Positions 1 to 11,699 are shown, counted from the stretch's first letter. The stretch: 64,000 nucleotides of DNA from Ilyonectria destructans (GCA_020740775.1 JAHEWK010000020.1:434001-498000), one strand, 5' to 3'. Notes: generated from the letters alone by a model not told the origin. Program-made: numbers and translations.

Positions 1-24
1 TCTACACTAAGCAATACTATCAAA

Positions 25-640
25 TTGTACAACCGCAATCAAAACCAGCGTCAGAACCCTCAGGATATCCCTATCTTCGTGGATCATTCGGTAACACCAG
101 CTGGGGTGTTGCAAATTAACAGCAACAACCCATTTATCCTACAGCCTATTGCTAATAACCAACAAACGCAGCACCCAGCCCGACTTGCTCATCCAACAAC
201 GATGCCATTCCCAGTTGAGTATTGGAGGGCTAATACAACCCTACCAACGGATCCAACGTCCCCCACTGTGCTCTATGCAGACCCCCCAGGCATATGCAAG
301 AGCTCATACTACTGAATATCCTCCTCAAGGGCAGCCTGTTACTATACAGGTGCTGCCATTTGGATACTAGGTTAATAGAGAGTGGCATGTTGGGTATCTC
401 AATGATGCTCTTTATTCACGGCAGCAGCGTCTTAATCCGGATGTATCTCCTATGTGGAGTCACAATTGGCTTCAAACTCTCGATACTTCATATTGTGGTA
501 TGAGTATTATGTTTCCAGGCACTATATGGCCAACGGCTGCTGTAGGGATGACCACCAACCTACCAGTACTTCAGGCAGCAGAGAGGTTAGGGATGCATAT
601 TTGGAATGTCGATCAGAATGGGTATATTACATGGATATAG
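25..640 (+). pseudogene. Decayed gene of unknown function
   Basis: A reading frame runs from 25 in frame 1, shifts to frame 2 at or near a run of six C (about 283-288), meets a TAG at 368-370, and then stays open in frame 2 to 640. The shift at a homopolymer and the single stop in an otherwise long frame indicate a decayed coding region of about 200 residues. The N-terminal part is rich in Gln, Asn and Pro; the C-terminal part contains Trp-rich stretches such as MWSHNWLQ and ending NVDQNGYITWI. I do not recognise the family. There is no credible alternative frame in this stretch, and no intron with good splice signals explains both breaks. Confidence 0.4.
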
Positions 641-875
641 CAGGGAACGCAGTGATATCATAGAAGAGTTCAATTAATACAATATCATGCCGTTATAGCT
701 GTATCTCATATTCTTATATAAGTGACTACCGAGTCTACTTCACTCTGTATATGAACTTAATAACAACTTCGTCAAATCAAGCCATTAAATTACCAAAGCT
801 ATACTCGGAGATTCGTCTTTTCTTTCTCTTTCAAATGATATACAGCAATTGCGTCTCCTGTTACTCGTGCAAATT

Positions 876-1217
876 TCAGCAGGAGGCATTCTTATCTCCA
901 TATACTCTTGCCTGTACTTCGAGATCTCTTTCAGCGGCATCCCAGATATCTCGCATCCCTCGCCGCCCTGAGAAAGGCTGCTCTGCCATCTCAATCCCTA
1001 CATTCTGTTCAACTCTCTCATTCTCAGCTTTATCCCAATCAAGATAACTCATCATTTCCTCCTTGGTCCAGTCTCTGATGCGATTTCCCGCCCTACAACG
1101 ACTCCCCATTTGCTTGTAGTTGAGGCACCATTCATATTCTGCTTTGCTGTAACGTAGAGGCAGCCCCATAGCCTTACGGTATTGCTGATTAGTCTTGAGG
1201 GCCCCCTGAGGTAATGT
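876..1217 (-). pseudogene. 3' part of MULE transposase gene, cut off by hAT insertion
   Basis: This stretch encodes about 113 residues ending in a TGA. Motifs include MGLPLRYSKAEYEW, a Cys pair around KQMGSRC, and RDWTKEEMMSYLDW. It has no start of its own: its frame is exactly the frame of the MULE gene at 4258-6576 once the hAT element and one copy of the 8-bp GGTATACC duplication are removed. The joined protein would be about 886 residues. I recall this type of acidic, Trp-containing tail from fungal transposon-associated proteins, but I cannot assign it a function. In the present allele it is separated from its promoter by 3 kb and is presumably not translated. Confidence 0.75.
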
Positions 1218-1225
1218 GGTATACC
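1218..1225. repeat. Target-site duplication, left copy (GGTATACC)
   Basis: This is an 8-bp direct repeat, identical to 4258-4265, directly abutting the hAT terminal repeats. Eight base pairs is the usual hAT duplication length. The sequence is a palindrome, so the orientation of the repeat is not itself informative, but deleting one copy plus the element restores the MULE reading frame. Confidence 0.85.
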
Positions 1226-1406
1226 CAAGGCTCAGAACCACTACACCCACTCACATTTGGACCAAGTAGAGTGGATGTACGATTTTTTAGGCAATTACCT
1301 AGTGGATGTAATACATATTCGGCTGGAGTGGAATGGACGTACACACGTGGATTTATAAGTGGATTTATAAGTGGATTTTTGAGGCTATTCACAACCTCGT
1401 CGGTGC

Positions 1407-3883
1407 CTATTCAGCCTCACTTTCAGAGGTTGACACTAACTCTTCAGCCTGTTGCTGCTGTGATAAATCGTCAACCTCGCTGGCGCTGTCCTCGCCCTCC
1501 AATAGCCATTTTGACTCAGCAAGCGCCAGCTCGTCGTCGCTTAGAGTCGCACAACCGGCATCCAGCTTACTTTCAACGTGTGACTTAAGCAATGGATCTA
1601 GGTCCTTGATAACGCCAGCACGGTACCAAGAGCGTAAAACCTGACAAATGGCGATAATCTCAGCATCTAGGTCAGTTCGCAACCCCGAGATCATCTTGCC
1701 AGCAGCTGAAAATAACCTCTCACACTCGGCTGACATCGGTTGGATTGTCAGGAAGTCCAAGGCCATCCTGGATAACCGAGGATATCTACTTTGCTTAGTG
1801 ATCCAGTAACCAATTGGATCACGAACGTCGCCGCCGCTGGCCTCACGATCCGTCTGCCACGCTTGGTACTCATCACCAACAATAGCTGCTGCGGAGGTTG
1901 GTGTTGAGCTTGGCAGACGGCTGTTCTTCTCGAAGGGGTTGAAAAACCGAGGTCTTTTTGCTGGTGGCTCGTCATCGCCTCTGCTGCTGCTGGATCTAAC
2001 CTCGAAATGAGCGTAATCAGACAGCCAGACGTCGGCAACCATCTCTTTTGCCTTTTCAACCCAACTAGGCTTATGAGCCCACGTTTCATCAAACCAGTCC
2101 CAACGATAAGCTGGATGGAGCGCTATTGCCGTATAGTAGATGGGCGTCTCGTCTAGCCGCCGATAATATTCATCCAGCTTATCCCAAGCAAGGTTGATTC
2201 CGATGCGGAAGTGCTCGGGATCAGGAAAGTTAGCAGCAAGCTGCTTATATTCTTCCAGTGTGTTAAGCAGCAACTCATAGCCAAGCACCACGTCCCAGAT
2301 ATTGCCATAGGAGCCGGTCCAGCCTTGCTTACGCCTGCGGATGTGTCCATCACCCTCAAGCGTCTTTACCACAGTCTCAAAAACAGTCAGAATAGCCTCC
2401 AAATGGTAAAGAACCTCCCAGTCTTTATCCGTTAGCTGATTCTCGTCTCGGAGGATGCGTGGCTTTTTCGCCAATTTGGCTTGTGTCACTCGGCCAGTCT
2501 TTTTAGACCGATTTTCGTCCTCCCATTGCGCCTTGTACTTGATCAGTAGGAGTTCGATAGAGGTTTTTAGCCGTAGAGCCCTGCGGATCATGTAGAGTTG
2601 TGACAGCCAACGCGTGTCGTTATCGACAATTAGCTTGAGTGGTTTCTTCGATCGGAGTTTGAGGGTGGTGGCGCGATCAATTTCGTCCTGTTAGATATAC
2701 CAAATTAGTATGAGACGAACAAGATTTAGTGAAAACCGCTTACCCTCTGGACCTCCTTGAATAAGTAAATTAGCCGATGGCTAATACGCACATCAACTGC
2801 GATGTTATGTAACTTGCCAACTGGTCCTTTTTTGCGCCATTGAGCGTATTCGGTATCAGATAACGCTTCTGCGCCTGATAATTGCTGCTCGAACGCGCCG
2901 GCTTTTTTGCCAAATAAGAGCGCCTTGGCTGACAAGTTAATTGTGTGGCCAATACAGTGTCCTCGGCGTAGTCGGCCATCGAACCCAAGTTCAGCACCAA
3001 TAACCTCCATTGCAGTATCGTTGTTTTCAGCATTGTCGAGCGTGAAATAGCCAATCTTCTCTGGACTTACGCCAAGAGTGTGTAGGACGTCGAGAACCTC
3101 CCCACCGATCGTTGAGCCGAAGTGACGATGAGCCTCTGGAACCCCAATCATGATTTTGCATGGTCTATTCTTCTCATCTCTGAAAAAACAAGCAATACCG
3201 TAGAGGGCAAGCTTATTTCGAGACGTCCAGCCATCAAATGAGATATGAAGCGCTCCAGGGGAGTTCCTCAGCACCTCGATAACCGTCTGCTTGTGGCGGT
3301 TATACTCTTGAATGATCTTATATCGGACAGCCGTGGCACTCAAGTTGGCGCGTTGGATCGAAACGGAGGGATTCAAATAGTCGAAGATTTCTCGGAGGAT
3401 GGGGTTCTCGGCGAAGGAAAAGGACTGGTTGCTACTGACGATTAATTCGACTAGCATACGCTGAAAGTGTTGCTTATCAAAGCGTGAGATGAAGCTATTC
3501 GCGATATTCTGTTCCGTAGGCTTGTTGACGTCCAGTTTCAGAACAGAGGAAATAGTCGGCTGGTTCGATTTCAGTGCGCCTTCGGATTTGAGCTGTGCTG
3601 TGCTCTTTTTCTCTCCCTCTGGTGCTGGTGATTTGTGCTCACGCCATAGATGATTTGCCGCGTTCTGGAGACCTGAAGAGGTAAAACTCGCGATAATGGG
3701 ACGATTTCCGAGGACACAGTCCTTGCAAGCCCATTTGCGTAAGCCATGACGTTGAATATCATAGCCAAAGTCCCACAGCCAAGAGCTAGTATCACGAGCG
3801 CGTTCTGACCAAGTCCAGCCTCTGAAATGGCGAAAAAGCCGGTCTTCGAGGTGGTGCTGTTGGCCTGGCTGGTTGGCTGACAT
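1407..3883 (-). CDS. hAT family transposase, two exons
   Basis: The exons are 3883-2744 and 2687-1407, separated by a 56-bp intron (GTAAGC donor, TACTAAT branch, CAG acceptor, phase 0). The product is about 806 residues. The first ATG is used; an upstream in-frame TTG was not chosen. The N-terminus has a BED-like zinc-finger pattern (CKDC followed by HLWREH). The catalytic part has SFDGWTSRNKLALYG and YFTLDNAENND, carrying the first two acidic residues of the hAT core, followed by GHCIGHTINL. The C-terminus carries the hAT dimerisation segment (MSAECERLFSAAGKMISG). Exon 2 opens with TRWLSQLYMIRRAL, typical of the family. There are no internal stops. It would cut and paste its own element by binding the terminal and subterminal repeats in the nucleus. 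Confidence 0.93.
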
Positions 3884-3979
3884 CGTCAAAAAATTATCTC
3901 TTGCAAAAACAACAGCAGGAAATCTGTTGAAAACGCCTCAATAGGGGCAGTTTCTCGTATGACGTTTATAAGATTAGCT

Positions 3980-3998
3980 GGGGGGGGGGGGGGGGGGG
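3980..3998. repeat. Poly-G run of 19
   Basis: An uninterrupted run of 19 G lies upstream of the hAT transposase start, inside the element. Homopolymers of this length are unstable and also prone to sequencing error, so the exact length is uncertain. Confidence 0.8.
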
Positions 3999-4257
3999 TG
4001 ATCGACCTTGGCTAACTTGGGTCTCGGTACCTCGATTTACTAGGCAATTATATACAAAAATAAGTACTATAGGCCGTGCAAGCTCAGGGAATATCCCACT
4101 ATACCTAAATCCACCTAAATCCACTCCATTACATCCACTTTCAGGTCCGAATGTAGTGGATCATTACGTAAGCTGAGCGCGGCAAAGTGGATGTAATAGA
4201 GATGGGCCACTTATATGTGGTCCACGTGGATATGCAGTGTAGTTGGTTCGAGCCTTG

Positions 4258-4265
4258 GGTATACC
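4258..4265. repeat. Target-site duplication, right copy (GGTATACC)
   Basis: This is the right-hand copy of the 8-bp duplication flanking the hAT element. It encodes the last two native codons (Tyr-Thr) of the upstream MULE portion. Confidence 0.85.
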
Positions 4266-4548
4266 AGGCTTGTTGTGCTCCTTTGTACCGTTGGAAGATA
4301 GCACGGGGGTCATCAGCTCGTAATGGAGACGCTAATCCAGCTGCTCGAGCAAGTGGAAGGTGAGCTTTTGTGGTTGTTGTTGTTTTTGTCTGTGTTCTTA
4401 TGCGGGCCCCAGTCTTGGATACAGTCTCGGATATAGTCTCGGATACAGTCTCGGAAACCACAGAGCATCCTGTCAGAGATAATGGAGATAATGAGCGGGT
4501 GACAGAGCGAGTATGTGAATGCATTCCTGCGTGTGCTGGTGCAGAAGC

Positions 4549-4598
4549 CTGAGTCGGAGCCTGAGCTTGAGCCGGAGCTTGAGCCGGAGCCTGAGCCG

Positions 4599-4696
<98 letters not shown>

Positions 4697-4697
4697 C
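4549..4697. repeat. Hexanucleotide minisatellite (GAGCCT)n in MULE coding sequence
   Basis: About 24 mostly perfect GAGCCT units on the plus strand encode alternating Gln-Ala (with some Pro-Ala) in the MULE transposase on the minus strand. The period of 6 preserves the frame, so length change alters only the linker between the zinc knuckle and the C-terminal region. Confidence 0.9.
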
Positions 4698-6698
4698 CCT
4701 CCAATAGCTGGTCGTAACGTAAGGGGCATATTTTAGACCTCATTGTATGGCCTTCTGCATGACATTTCGAACATGTTGGCGGAGCCCTTGTTCGTACTGA
4801 TTTCTCAACAGCTTCAAATACACAGGGCTCACGCTGTGTGCTTGTTGGTGGCAGCGTTGAATTAGCTGTAAGACGATCAAACTGACTGTGTGGCTCAACG
4901 ATAAGCTGGGGGGTTCCTGAGCGTTGGAGATACCAATGTGAATGGAAATGATGCAGTTGAAGGGGCTGCTTCTGCGCCAGTAAAGATTGAAGGATATGAG
5001 CACAAGGCAGACCAAGAGTCTTAGTGAAGACCTCTGTACATACAGACAGATCCTTTGATAGCCGTTCCCGCTGAGTCTCAACCTTATACAAGGCTTTGTG
5101 TGAGATCCAACCACATATATTGCTGTATAACATTCCAGACAGTCGAATAGGTGTGCTAATATGCTGCCTGCCTTGGTTGGCATTGAGTTCGGAAATCTGA
5201 TTGAGCAGAACAAGCTTGATAATCCTCCAGGCCGCAAAGAGGTCAGCTTGTGAGGATTTCATGTGAGATTTGATAAGCTGATGAATGCCCTCGCCCCGTG
5301 ACGTGACATATTGCTCAAAGTGAAGGTATTGGTTAACCCATGCCTTAACAAACCTCTCTTTGTAGAGATCAAGCCAGGTGTCCATAAGATAACCCACTTC
5401 ATTGATATGGTCAGGGACGTAACGCTCCTTGAACTTCTCAAGCCTCTCGTTGTAGATGTCCTCAGTTGCTGAGGCTACAAGCTCATGCCAATGGCTATAG
5501 AACTCCTTCCACTCTTCGTATCCCTGAGGATTATTTCCCTGAGTGAATGAAGGCAGACAATAGCTTAGTACTGCTCTGTTGATATGCCACAAGCATAACA
5601 TTGCAATTGACTCAGGGAAACAAGAGGGAGAGGCAATAGCATTCATACAGGCAAGACAGCGATCTGTGAGTATCACAGATGGAAGGGCTGCTTCATGAAG
5701 CTGATACATATACCGTAGCTGTCCAAGAGCCCATATATAATCAACTTCTTCCTCGCCACTAAGGAATGCAAATGCAATACAGAAGGATCGTTGACAAGCA
5801 TCAACACCAACCATATTAAGAAGAGGCATCTTATACTTATTGGTCTTGTAGGTACAGTCCAATATAAGTACTTCAGGATATGATTTGAGGTATGCCAGTG
5901 ACTGCGGGTGTGCAAATAACACTGCCACAACTCTACCACTCTCGTCAAGATTAAATTGACTCCAGAAGCCCTCGGATTTGAGCTGTTCGGCAAGAGCATG
6001 TATATTGCTTTGACCTTGAGTCAGCTTCCGTTTGCCCCGTGCAATGCAGTTGTAGATATCTTGCTGTGTGGCAAATGTAGGTAGATTGGTATGCAAGAAA
6101 GATCTAATCTCCTTTGGCGCAATGCCGGCATTGGCGAGTTGTTGGACTGTTGCTTCCTGCCGGTCTGATAGCTGACGATGAATTGGATGTTCCCGTTGAG
6201 AGTGACTTGGTTCGTGATTGTGTTGATCAAAGCCAGCCTCGGGACGATGCTTCAGACTCCATACGGTCTTACACATGCTTTCCTTTGCTATGACAGAGAA
6301 GCGGCATCCCGTACGACGTGAATTACGCTGTTCCTCTCCAGGCTTAGAGGCAGGAGCGCGCCCTCCACGGTCACAGAGAAAGGTAACTACCCTTCTGTTA
6401 CTGACAGTCATTCTGGATCTCCCGATCACAAAGGCATAACCTCGTGGCGCTGCCCAAGCATTAATTGCGATACGGACTTCGTCCCGTGAGGCATATTCGC
6501 CTTCAGGAGGAAGGGCATCCTCAGGGAAGGGGCGGGGAGCCGCAGCAAGGGAATGGGGAGCCTCAATTGGGTTCATTGTAACAGGAGAAAGGCACGGCAA
6601 ATTGAATTGATACCGTAGAAGCTGTTGATCATTGAATTGAGTGCCAATTTGCAATAGTTATCAAAGGCCAAAAATGCCTCTTAGATAACGGATCTTGG

Positions 6699-6754
6699 TT
6701 GCACCCCTAGCGGTGCAAAAGTCACGTGTTGGTAGCTGCACCCCTAGCGGTGCA
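6699..6754. repeat. Two copies of an 18-bp palindromic hairpin unit
   Basis: TGCACCCCTAGCGGTGCA occurs at 6700-6717 and again at 6737-6754, in the same orientation and separated by 19 bp. Each is an imperfect palindrome with GCACC/GGTGC arms. They lie between the start of the MULE gene and the pogo-like relic and may be terminal sequence of one of those elements; no matching right end was found. Confidence 0.6.
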
Positions 6755-6839
6755 GGTACTGCTGGCCCCCCGCACCGTTCGGATCTCAACGGTGGGTCCA
6801 AGGGTTTCGCCACGGCCCTCAGCTTGGGTCGTGACAAAG

Positions 6840-8330
6840 CCCTCCTCCGTTAACAGGGAGATAACAAGCTATTGGGCAAAAACTGGACATCCAGGTTCAT
6901 TAAGCGTTATTTGAAACTATCTATAAAGCTTAGGAAACGCCAGGAATCCGCCAGATTTGACGGGTTCACACCAAGGTCGGTCAATTGGTACTTCGATATC
7001 CGGGAGGACGAGTACGGCTGGATTAAACCCGAAAACACGGTTAACGTGGATGAGGGCGGCATAATGGCCGGTTTCAGTAAGTCATCTGTAACTTCTCTAC
7101 GGGATTTTATAGGTTATAACTGATTGGTTGCCTACAAGGCTTGGACAGCCTCATAATCAGGAGCTCTAACCCAAAGAAGAAGGCGCTGTTGAAGGGCGTC
7201 CAGTTGCGCACTTGGACCTCATTTATCGAGGCTGTCACCGCAAGTGGCCGCACTTTAAAACCGGAAATTATCTTTAAAGAAAAGGAGCTACAGAAACAGT
7301 GGTTTCTCAACGAGTTCAAATTAATAGCGGACTGATACTACATCACATCGCCCAACGGCTGGACCGACAACCACATAGCTCTCGAGTGGCTGAAAGACGT
7401 CTATCTACCTTAAATAGAGCCTCGTGATGCATCGGATGCGAGACTCATTATTCTTGACGGTCATGGGAGCTATGCACAGGTGAGTGTTTGGGTGTTTTCG
7501 CCGCACAATAACAGGCTATAGGGTCGCTGACGAGCAGCCAGGACGAGTGGATGGCCACGTGCTTTCTGAACAACATCTACTGCTGTTACCTCCCAGAACA
7601 CTGCTCCCATGGTTTGCAGCCGTTGTATAATGGAGTTTTTAACGTCGTCAAGGGTGCGTATCGGAAAGAACTCCAAAAGCTGGCTAGTTTAACCGATTCT
7701 ACGCCAGTTAACAAAGTGAATTTTATTCGGGCCTACGCGAAAGCCAGGAAGGCCGGCATAAGGAAAGAGATTATCTTATCCGGCTGGATATTTACTGGAA
7801 ATTAGCCAATAAATCGTCATAAAGCTCTATTACATCCGGAAATTCAACCGAACAGAGAAAAATTGCTGAAGCAGTTCAAGACGCCAAGCCCTCCTCAACT
7901 CCACTCGGATGATACGCCGAAAACGAGCCGGCAGGTGAGGGATATGGCCAAACACCAAAGTCGTCGGACGAGTCAGAAGTACAGTAAGATCGCAAAAGGG
8001 TTGGAAGCTTTAGAAATGAAGGTGGCCGTTCAGAATAGGCGGATTGCTGGCCTCGAAGAGCAAATGGCTCAGGTGCGGCGAGGGAAGAAAAGGAAGGCGG
8101 TAGCGAACCCGAACAGACGATTCATGCCTCTTGTGGAGGCTCTAGCGTCTGGAGAAACCCTTGATGAGCCAAAGGAGGCAGAAATAGGGGTGGATGTGGA
8201 CGGAGAGGTTGAGTTGGTGATTGAGGTGGGTGTCGGATCAGAGGACGAAAGTGGGGACCTTGCAGTCAAAACAAAGCACTGCCAGCGCACACGGAGCGGT
8301 CGGGAGGTCAAAAAACCACGCAGAGAGTAA
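6840..8330 (+). pseudogene. Decayed pogo/Fot-type (DDE_1) transposase
   Basis: The fragments in order are a CENP-B/Tc5-type helix-turn-helix tail (GKNWTSRFIKRYL), NTVNVDEGGIMAGF with the first catalytic Asp, LRTWTSFIEAVTASGRTLKP, LIILDGHGSYA with the second Asp, and HGLQPLYNGVFNVVKGAYRKE, where the third Asp appears replaced by Tyr. Two introns can be recognised: about 7077-7138 (GTAAGT donor) and about 7480-7540 (GTGAGT donor). In-frame stops occur at 7333 (TGA), near 7412 (TAA) and near 7803 (TAG). The C-terminal part has a coiled-coil segment and an acidic tail ending at 8330. No TA-flanked terminal repeats were found, so the element limits are unknown. Confidence 0.8.
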
Positions 8331-8775
8331 AATTCAAGTAATTCTCTATAGAACCCCGGAGTGATTTCATTTCTAACGGACAAAGGTGGTTGGTTTCTGT
8401 GTGCATCAAATATTGGATTTTGTATGGGGCGACGATTTTTTGTGCTATGCTTTAAGTGGGGTGATTCTTGAAGTGGTGGCGGATGGTAACAATTGAACAT
8501 AGCTAAAAAAAAATGTGACTGTGATCCTCTCTGGATGATGGCCACGATGATGAAGGTGGACAGTCTAACCTGCTGTAACCAAAACCTTCCCTACCAATCT
8601 CAATAACCGACTAATTGAGTTGAGCCAATAGTCCTAAAGCAAGGCGGAACTTCCTGTTGAAGGCAGCCCGCCGGTGATGATTCCTTTCTGGCAAAGCAAG
8701 GAATGTAACAACGCCCAGTAGCCCCAAAGTCCAAAGATCCTGACACAGTACTCTATTGTAGAGCCTGGTAGCAGG
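8331..8775. other. Gap without gene; contains a short dispersed repeat
   Basis: No supported ORF. Positions 8632-8695 resemble 36940-37004 (shared CCTAAAGCAA, GCGGAACTTCC, TGTTGAA and GATGAT/GATAAC blocks). Confidence 0.5.
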
Positions 8776-9490
8776 CTATCCTCTAAAAGCTAGCGGGTTC
8801 GTCTTTGGTTTGGTTTGGTTCGGTTTGGTTTGGTTTGGTTTGGTCATGTCATTGAGGTACATCAGCTGATCGTAGGCCAACTGCGGCAGTTCTTTTAGCA
8901 GCTGCCTGACATTCTCATCCTCTAGCAGCTCTCGCCTCGTATGTAAGATCTTTACACCGGCTGTTCGCATTCCTCGGTCCTCTTCTATTGTGGATGTGTA
9001 TGCTTTTCGCAAGGCATCCAGTAGGTAGGGTGATCTCCAGTGTTGTAGGGCTGCTGCTTTAAACTTCCCTAGCGATAAAGCCTTCAGGACAGGAATGTCG
9101 TATTTCTCGGCGAGTGCGTATACTTTGACATGGAGGACTAAGTCAGAATCATTGGCGCCATTATTATCTGAGGGTGAATTGGGAGCTTCATCTTTCTGTA
9201 TAATGCCAATTTCGGCGTTCAGGCCAGGAGCGGAACGAGCGTTATTGTAATCCGATCGGTAGAAGAATTGAACGATACAATCAACTGATAGGGGGTCATC
9301 ATCGAGGAAATTGAAGGAGTTCGTGGGAGTATGTGTGGTACAGTCGCCCGATTTATCCCGGTTAGCGTCCTGGTGTTTGCAAGATTTGGATATAACGGGA
9401 GACTGGAAACACACGACGACGCGGTGTGCTGCATAGGTTCTCTCAGTGGAGATAAGTGTCAGGTCGGAGTAAATGCCGGTAGTAAAAAGC
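8776..9490 (-). pseudogene. BTB/POZ-domain protein, 5'-incomplete
   Basis: The frame reads GIYSDLTLIS, TYAAHRVVVC and then HVKVYALAEKYDIPVLKALS, which is the usual order of a fungal BTB domain followed by the BACK-like linker. BTB proteins are protein-protein adaptors, often for cullin-3 ligases. The expected cysteine/serine-rich recognition segment is shortened, and no ATG precedes the BTB start; a possible acceptor AG lies at 9491-9492, but no convincing upstream exon was found. The C-terminus is extended by a TTTGG repeat giving PNQTK units. The copy is probably a truncated duplicate. An undetected 5' exon is the alternative. Confidence 0.5.
8806..8845. repeat. (TTTGG)n microsatellite
   Basis: About eight TTTGG units, one interrupted as TTCGG, lie at the 3' end of the BTB frame and are translated as KPNQTKPNQT-type repeats before the stop. 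Confidence 0.85.
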
Positions 9491-11699
9491 CTGGTTCACT
9501 ATTCAGAACATGTTTCGCCAATATGACAGCAGCGTCAGCATACTCATCAAGTATGAACTCCTGCATAATGGAGGTTTGTTGACTAGGTGGATTAGGGACC
9601 TCCTGTACTGTAAGTGTTATAGGTTGAAAGAGCTCTGGGAAGATGGTCTGGGCTATATTGTTCGAGCTGAATACGCCTTCTCTCAGTAGGTATTGTAGGA
9701 TTTGTATGAGTTTTTCATTGGATATGTTGAGTACGCTTAGGTCATGGTGCTGAACAGCGGCTTTGATTGTTTTTTTTCTGGCGTAGTGCGGCGTTCTTAT
9801 GTGTAGTGAAAACCCTTCGGGAAGATAGAAAGCAGTGGAAGGATTTCCAGTCTGCCCTGGGGTACTGCATATGCAAGAGATAGGGTGCTAATGCTACGTC
9901 AAATGCGCAGCAGGACACTCAACGGGCCAAGGTTTAGTAAGGAGATTGAGGCTCAGAGGCGATAGGTAAAGTAAGAATCATGACTTTTAAGCCATTGTTC
10001 ATGCTGGAATGCTGGGCCTGGTTTTCAAATCAGGCACTAAGGCAGCCTTGCAGCGAATGTGCCAGCTGATGTCTTCAAGCCCCCGCATTAGGAGTACCGA
10101 GATAAAGTGGAAGTTGATGATTACAATGAGACCTAGACCTATGGCATGTGACAATAATAATCCTTGCTAAACCTGCAATTGCCGAATACCACACCTAGAC
10201 TGCGTAGTCATTGCTATTGATGGCGCTTGTAAGGGGAATGGGAGTCCGTACACTCACGGGGTGAAATTTTGAATTCGCGGGTACCGCGAGTCTATGGACT
10301 CCCGGGTATTGGGTGAGTAGGATAGGACTATAGGGTACTAGTGAGATTTTACTTTTGGCTGACATTTTTGGTTTAACATGTGAGAGTGAATGCTTGAACT
10401 TATGGTCAAGAAGCCGAGGGCGATACTTTCGGCTTCCATAGACTTGCGTACTAAATGACTGGGAGGGTAGGATAGTAAAGTTAGAAACTCTTAGGGGGCA
10501 TGCAAATTCAATTTGTGGGTGATCTCTTTAAGCTACGTCTACCAATTTTCAGGACGAGGATCACTCGGCGCATAGCGAGCTATTTTCATCTATTAGGGCA
10601 GGTGTAAATTCCGGGAATGGAGGCGGTCTCAGCTGCAGATGGGGTCTACAAGTCACTCGCACCATCGTTTATCGATTGCGTCAGAATGACTCATACCCGT
10701 ACTATAAAGCCTAACGATGACATATCACTTATCACCTACAAAAGGCTAATGCAATGTACTTAAGAGGTTTTGCGGGTTATTGATCTTGCATTGCTAGGAA
10801 GCAACGAATATTCATCCTGTTCCCATTTACCCTCGACGCAATAGGCTACCTACGCTCCTTGGCCATCTTTATTCTGTCGGTTCCGGCTTGGGTCGTGATA
10901 TATGTGGACTTCTGCGTGCAATTTCTTAGTTGGACAAACACGGCCGCTAATATGTCAACGGCATCTGCACACATCCATCAAGTACATGCTGTCCGGCGCC
11001 AGGGATATACTTTGCGAACGCTCATAGCACGGCGGGGTTGAGTCAGCAAAGCTTAAGGGTGAGAGTATCAAACTTTATTACCGAGCCAATAAAAGAAAAT
11101 AGGGTTGCAATGCTTTGCTTGCACAGTGGTTGTTAGCTATGTTCCTCCTCCACCCCAAGCACAACGCTTCGAAAAGTAAGCGTTGGGAACGCAGTATAAC
11201 AGAATAGCATGATTACAGGGATTGTGATGCAACTGTGCAAATAACCCGCGTCGGACGAATTGAGCCGATGACGGCGGGGTTGAAGCTGCTAACCCTGCCA
11301 GCCAATTGAGTCTCACCATTTGGGTAGCGGATCCTCGTTGCATCATGTTGTGCGGGGGCGGCTCGTGACACTCTGGCGAGGCTGCGAATCCATTACGTAT
11401 GGCAGGCAACTCGTTCTCACGAAGTGTATTTGACGATAAGCAGAACTTATCGTGGGGTCGTTTTGCGGAGTAATTTCGGGAAATCGTATGCGATTACACA
11501 ACTACCACCTGATAAGTGCCTGGCGCTGCGCACGCGAATATCTCGACAGCCAGCGACTCAATCGAGGCCATTCCGGGGCCTGGGGGACTGCTACACTCCG
11601 GCAGTGCGTTTAGTCTAGGAGTGGCGTTGTTTAGGCTACTGGCTGTCGAGATATTTGTATATGTAGCGTCGGGAAGGGATAAGGGGGGGCTCGGCTCTA
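9491..11699. other. 2.2-kb gene-free stretch
   Basis: There is no ORF with coding character. An inverted repeat pairs 11537-11553 with 11639-11655 (ATATCTCGACAGCCAG in the arm). Similarity extends beyond the perfect core with mostly C/T and G/A differences. The rest is unremarkable mixed sequence. Confidence 0.5.
11537..11655. repeat. Inverted repeat with degenerate extension
   Basis: A perfect arm of about 17 bp (AATATCTCGACAGCCAG) faces its complement across about 85 bp. Outside the core the arms continue to align for roughly 20 bp, with differences that are mainly transitions. It lies immediately left of the 11700-13102 element. Confidence 0.6.

Larger units (their letters stand above)
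1226..4257 (-). mobile_element. hAT-superfamily DNA transposon, apparently complete
   Basis: The element is 3,032 bp with terminal inverted repeats of about 21 bp at 1226-1246 and 4237-4257; both begin CAAGGCTC and continue GAACC..CTACAC with one insertion/deletion pair. It is flanked by 8-bp GGTATACC duplications. Subterminal copies of GTGGATTTA occur near 1350-1380 and of its complement TAAATCCAC near 4100-4130, as expected for transposase-binding repeats. It contains one transposase gene on the minus strand. The intact ends, intact duplication and open gene suggest a recent insertion that may still be able to move. It sits inside the 3' coding part of a MULE gene. Confidence 0.9.
4258..6576 (-). 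pseudogene. MULE (Mutator-like) transposase gene, main 5' part
   Basis: The first in-frame ATG is at 6576 (a longer frame begins at a TTG). A FAR1/WRKY-GCM-like zinc segment lies at about residues 60-125 (FLCDRGG, GCRFSVIA, FDQHNHEPS). The MULE catalytic domain follows: D240 in LILDCTYKTNKYKMP, D305 in VILTDRCLACM, the CLWH motif at 328-331, and E429 in SRGEGIHQLIK. Near residue 600 is a zinc knuckle (CSKCHAEGH..C). A long Gln-Ala repeat follows, encoded by a hexanucleotide array. The native frame stops matching at 4258, where the hAT element inserted; the frame continues 39 codons into the hAT end and stops at 4141. The core is intact, but the last 113 residues are displaced to 876-1217. Confidence 0.88.

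Noticed and set aside
1226..1246. Reading the hAT termini as starting with TGGTATACC
   Set aside because: GGTATACC is better explained as the 8-bp target duplication because removing one copy restores the MULE frame; the terminus then starts CAAGG.
4515..4736. Plus-strand Glu-Pro and Leu-Ser repeat frames
   Set aside because: These are compositional products of the GAGCCT array inside the MULE gene on the other strand.
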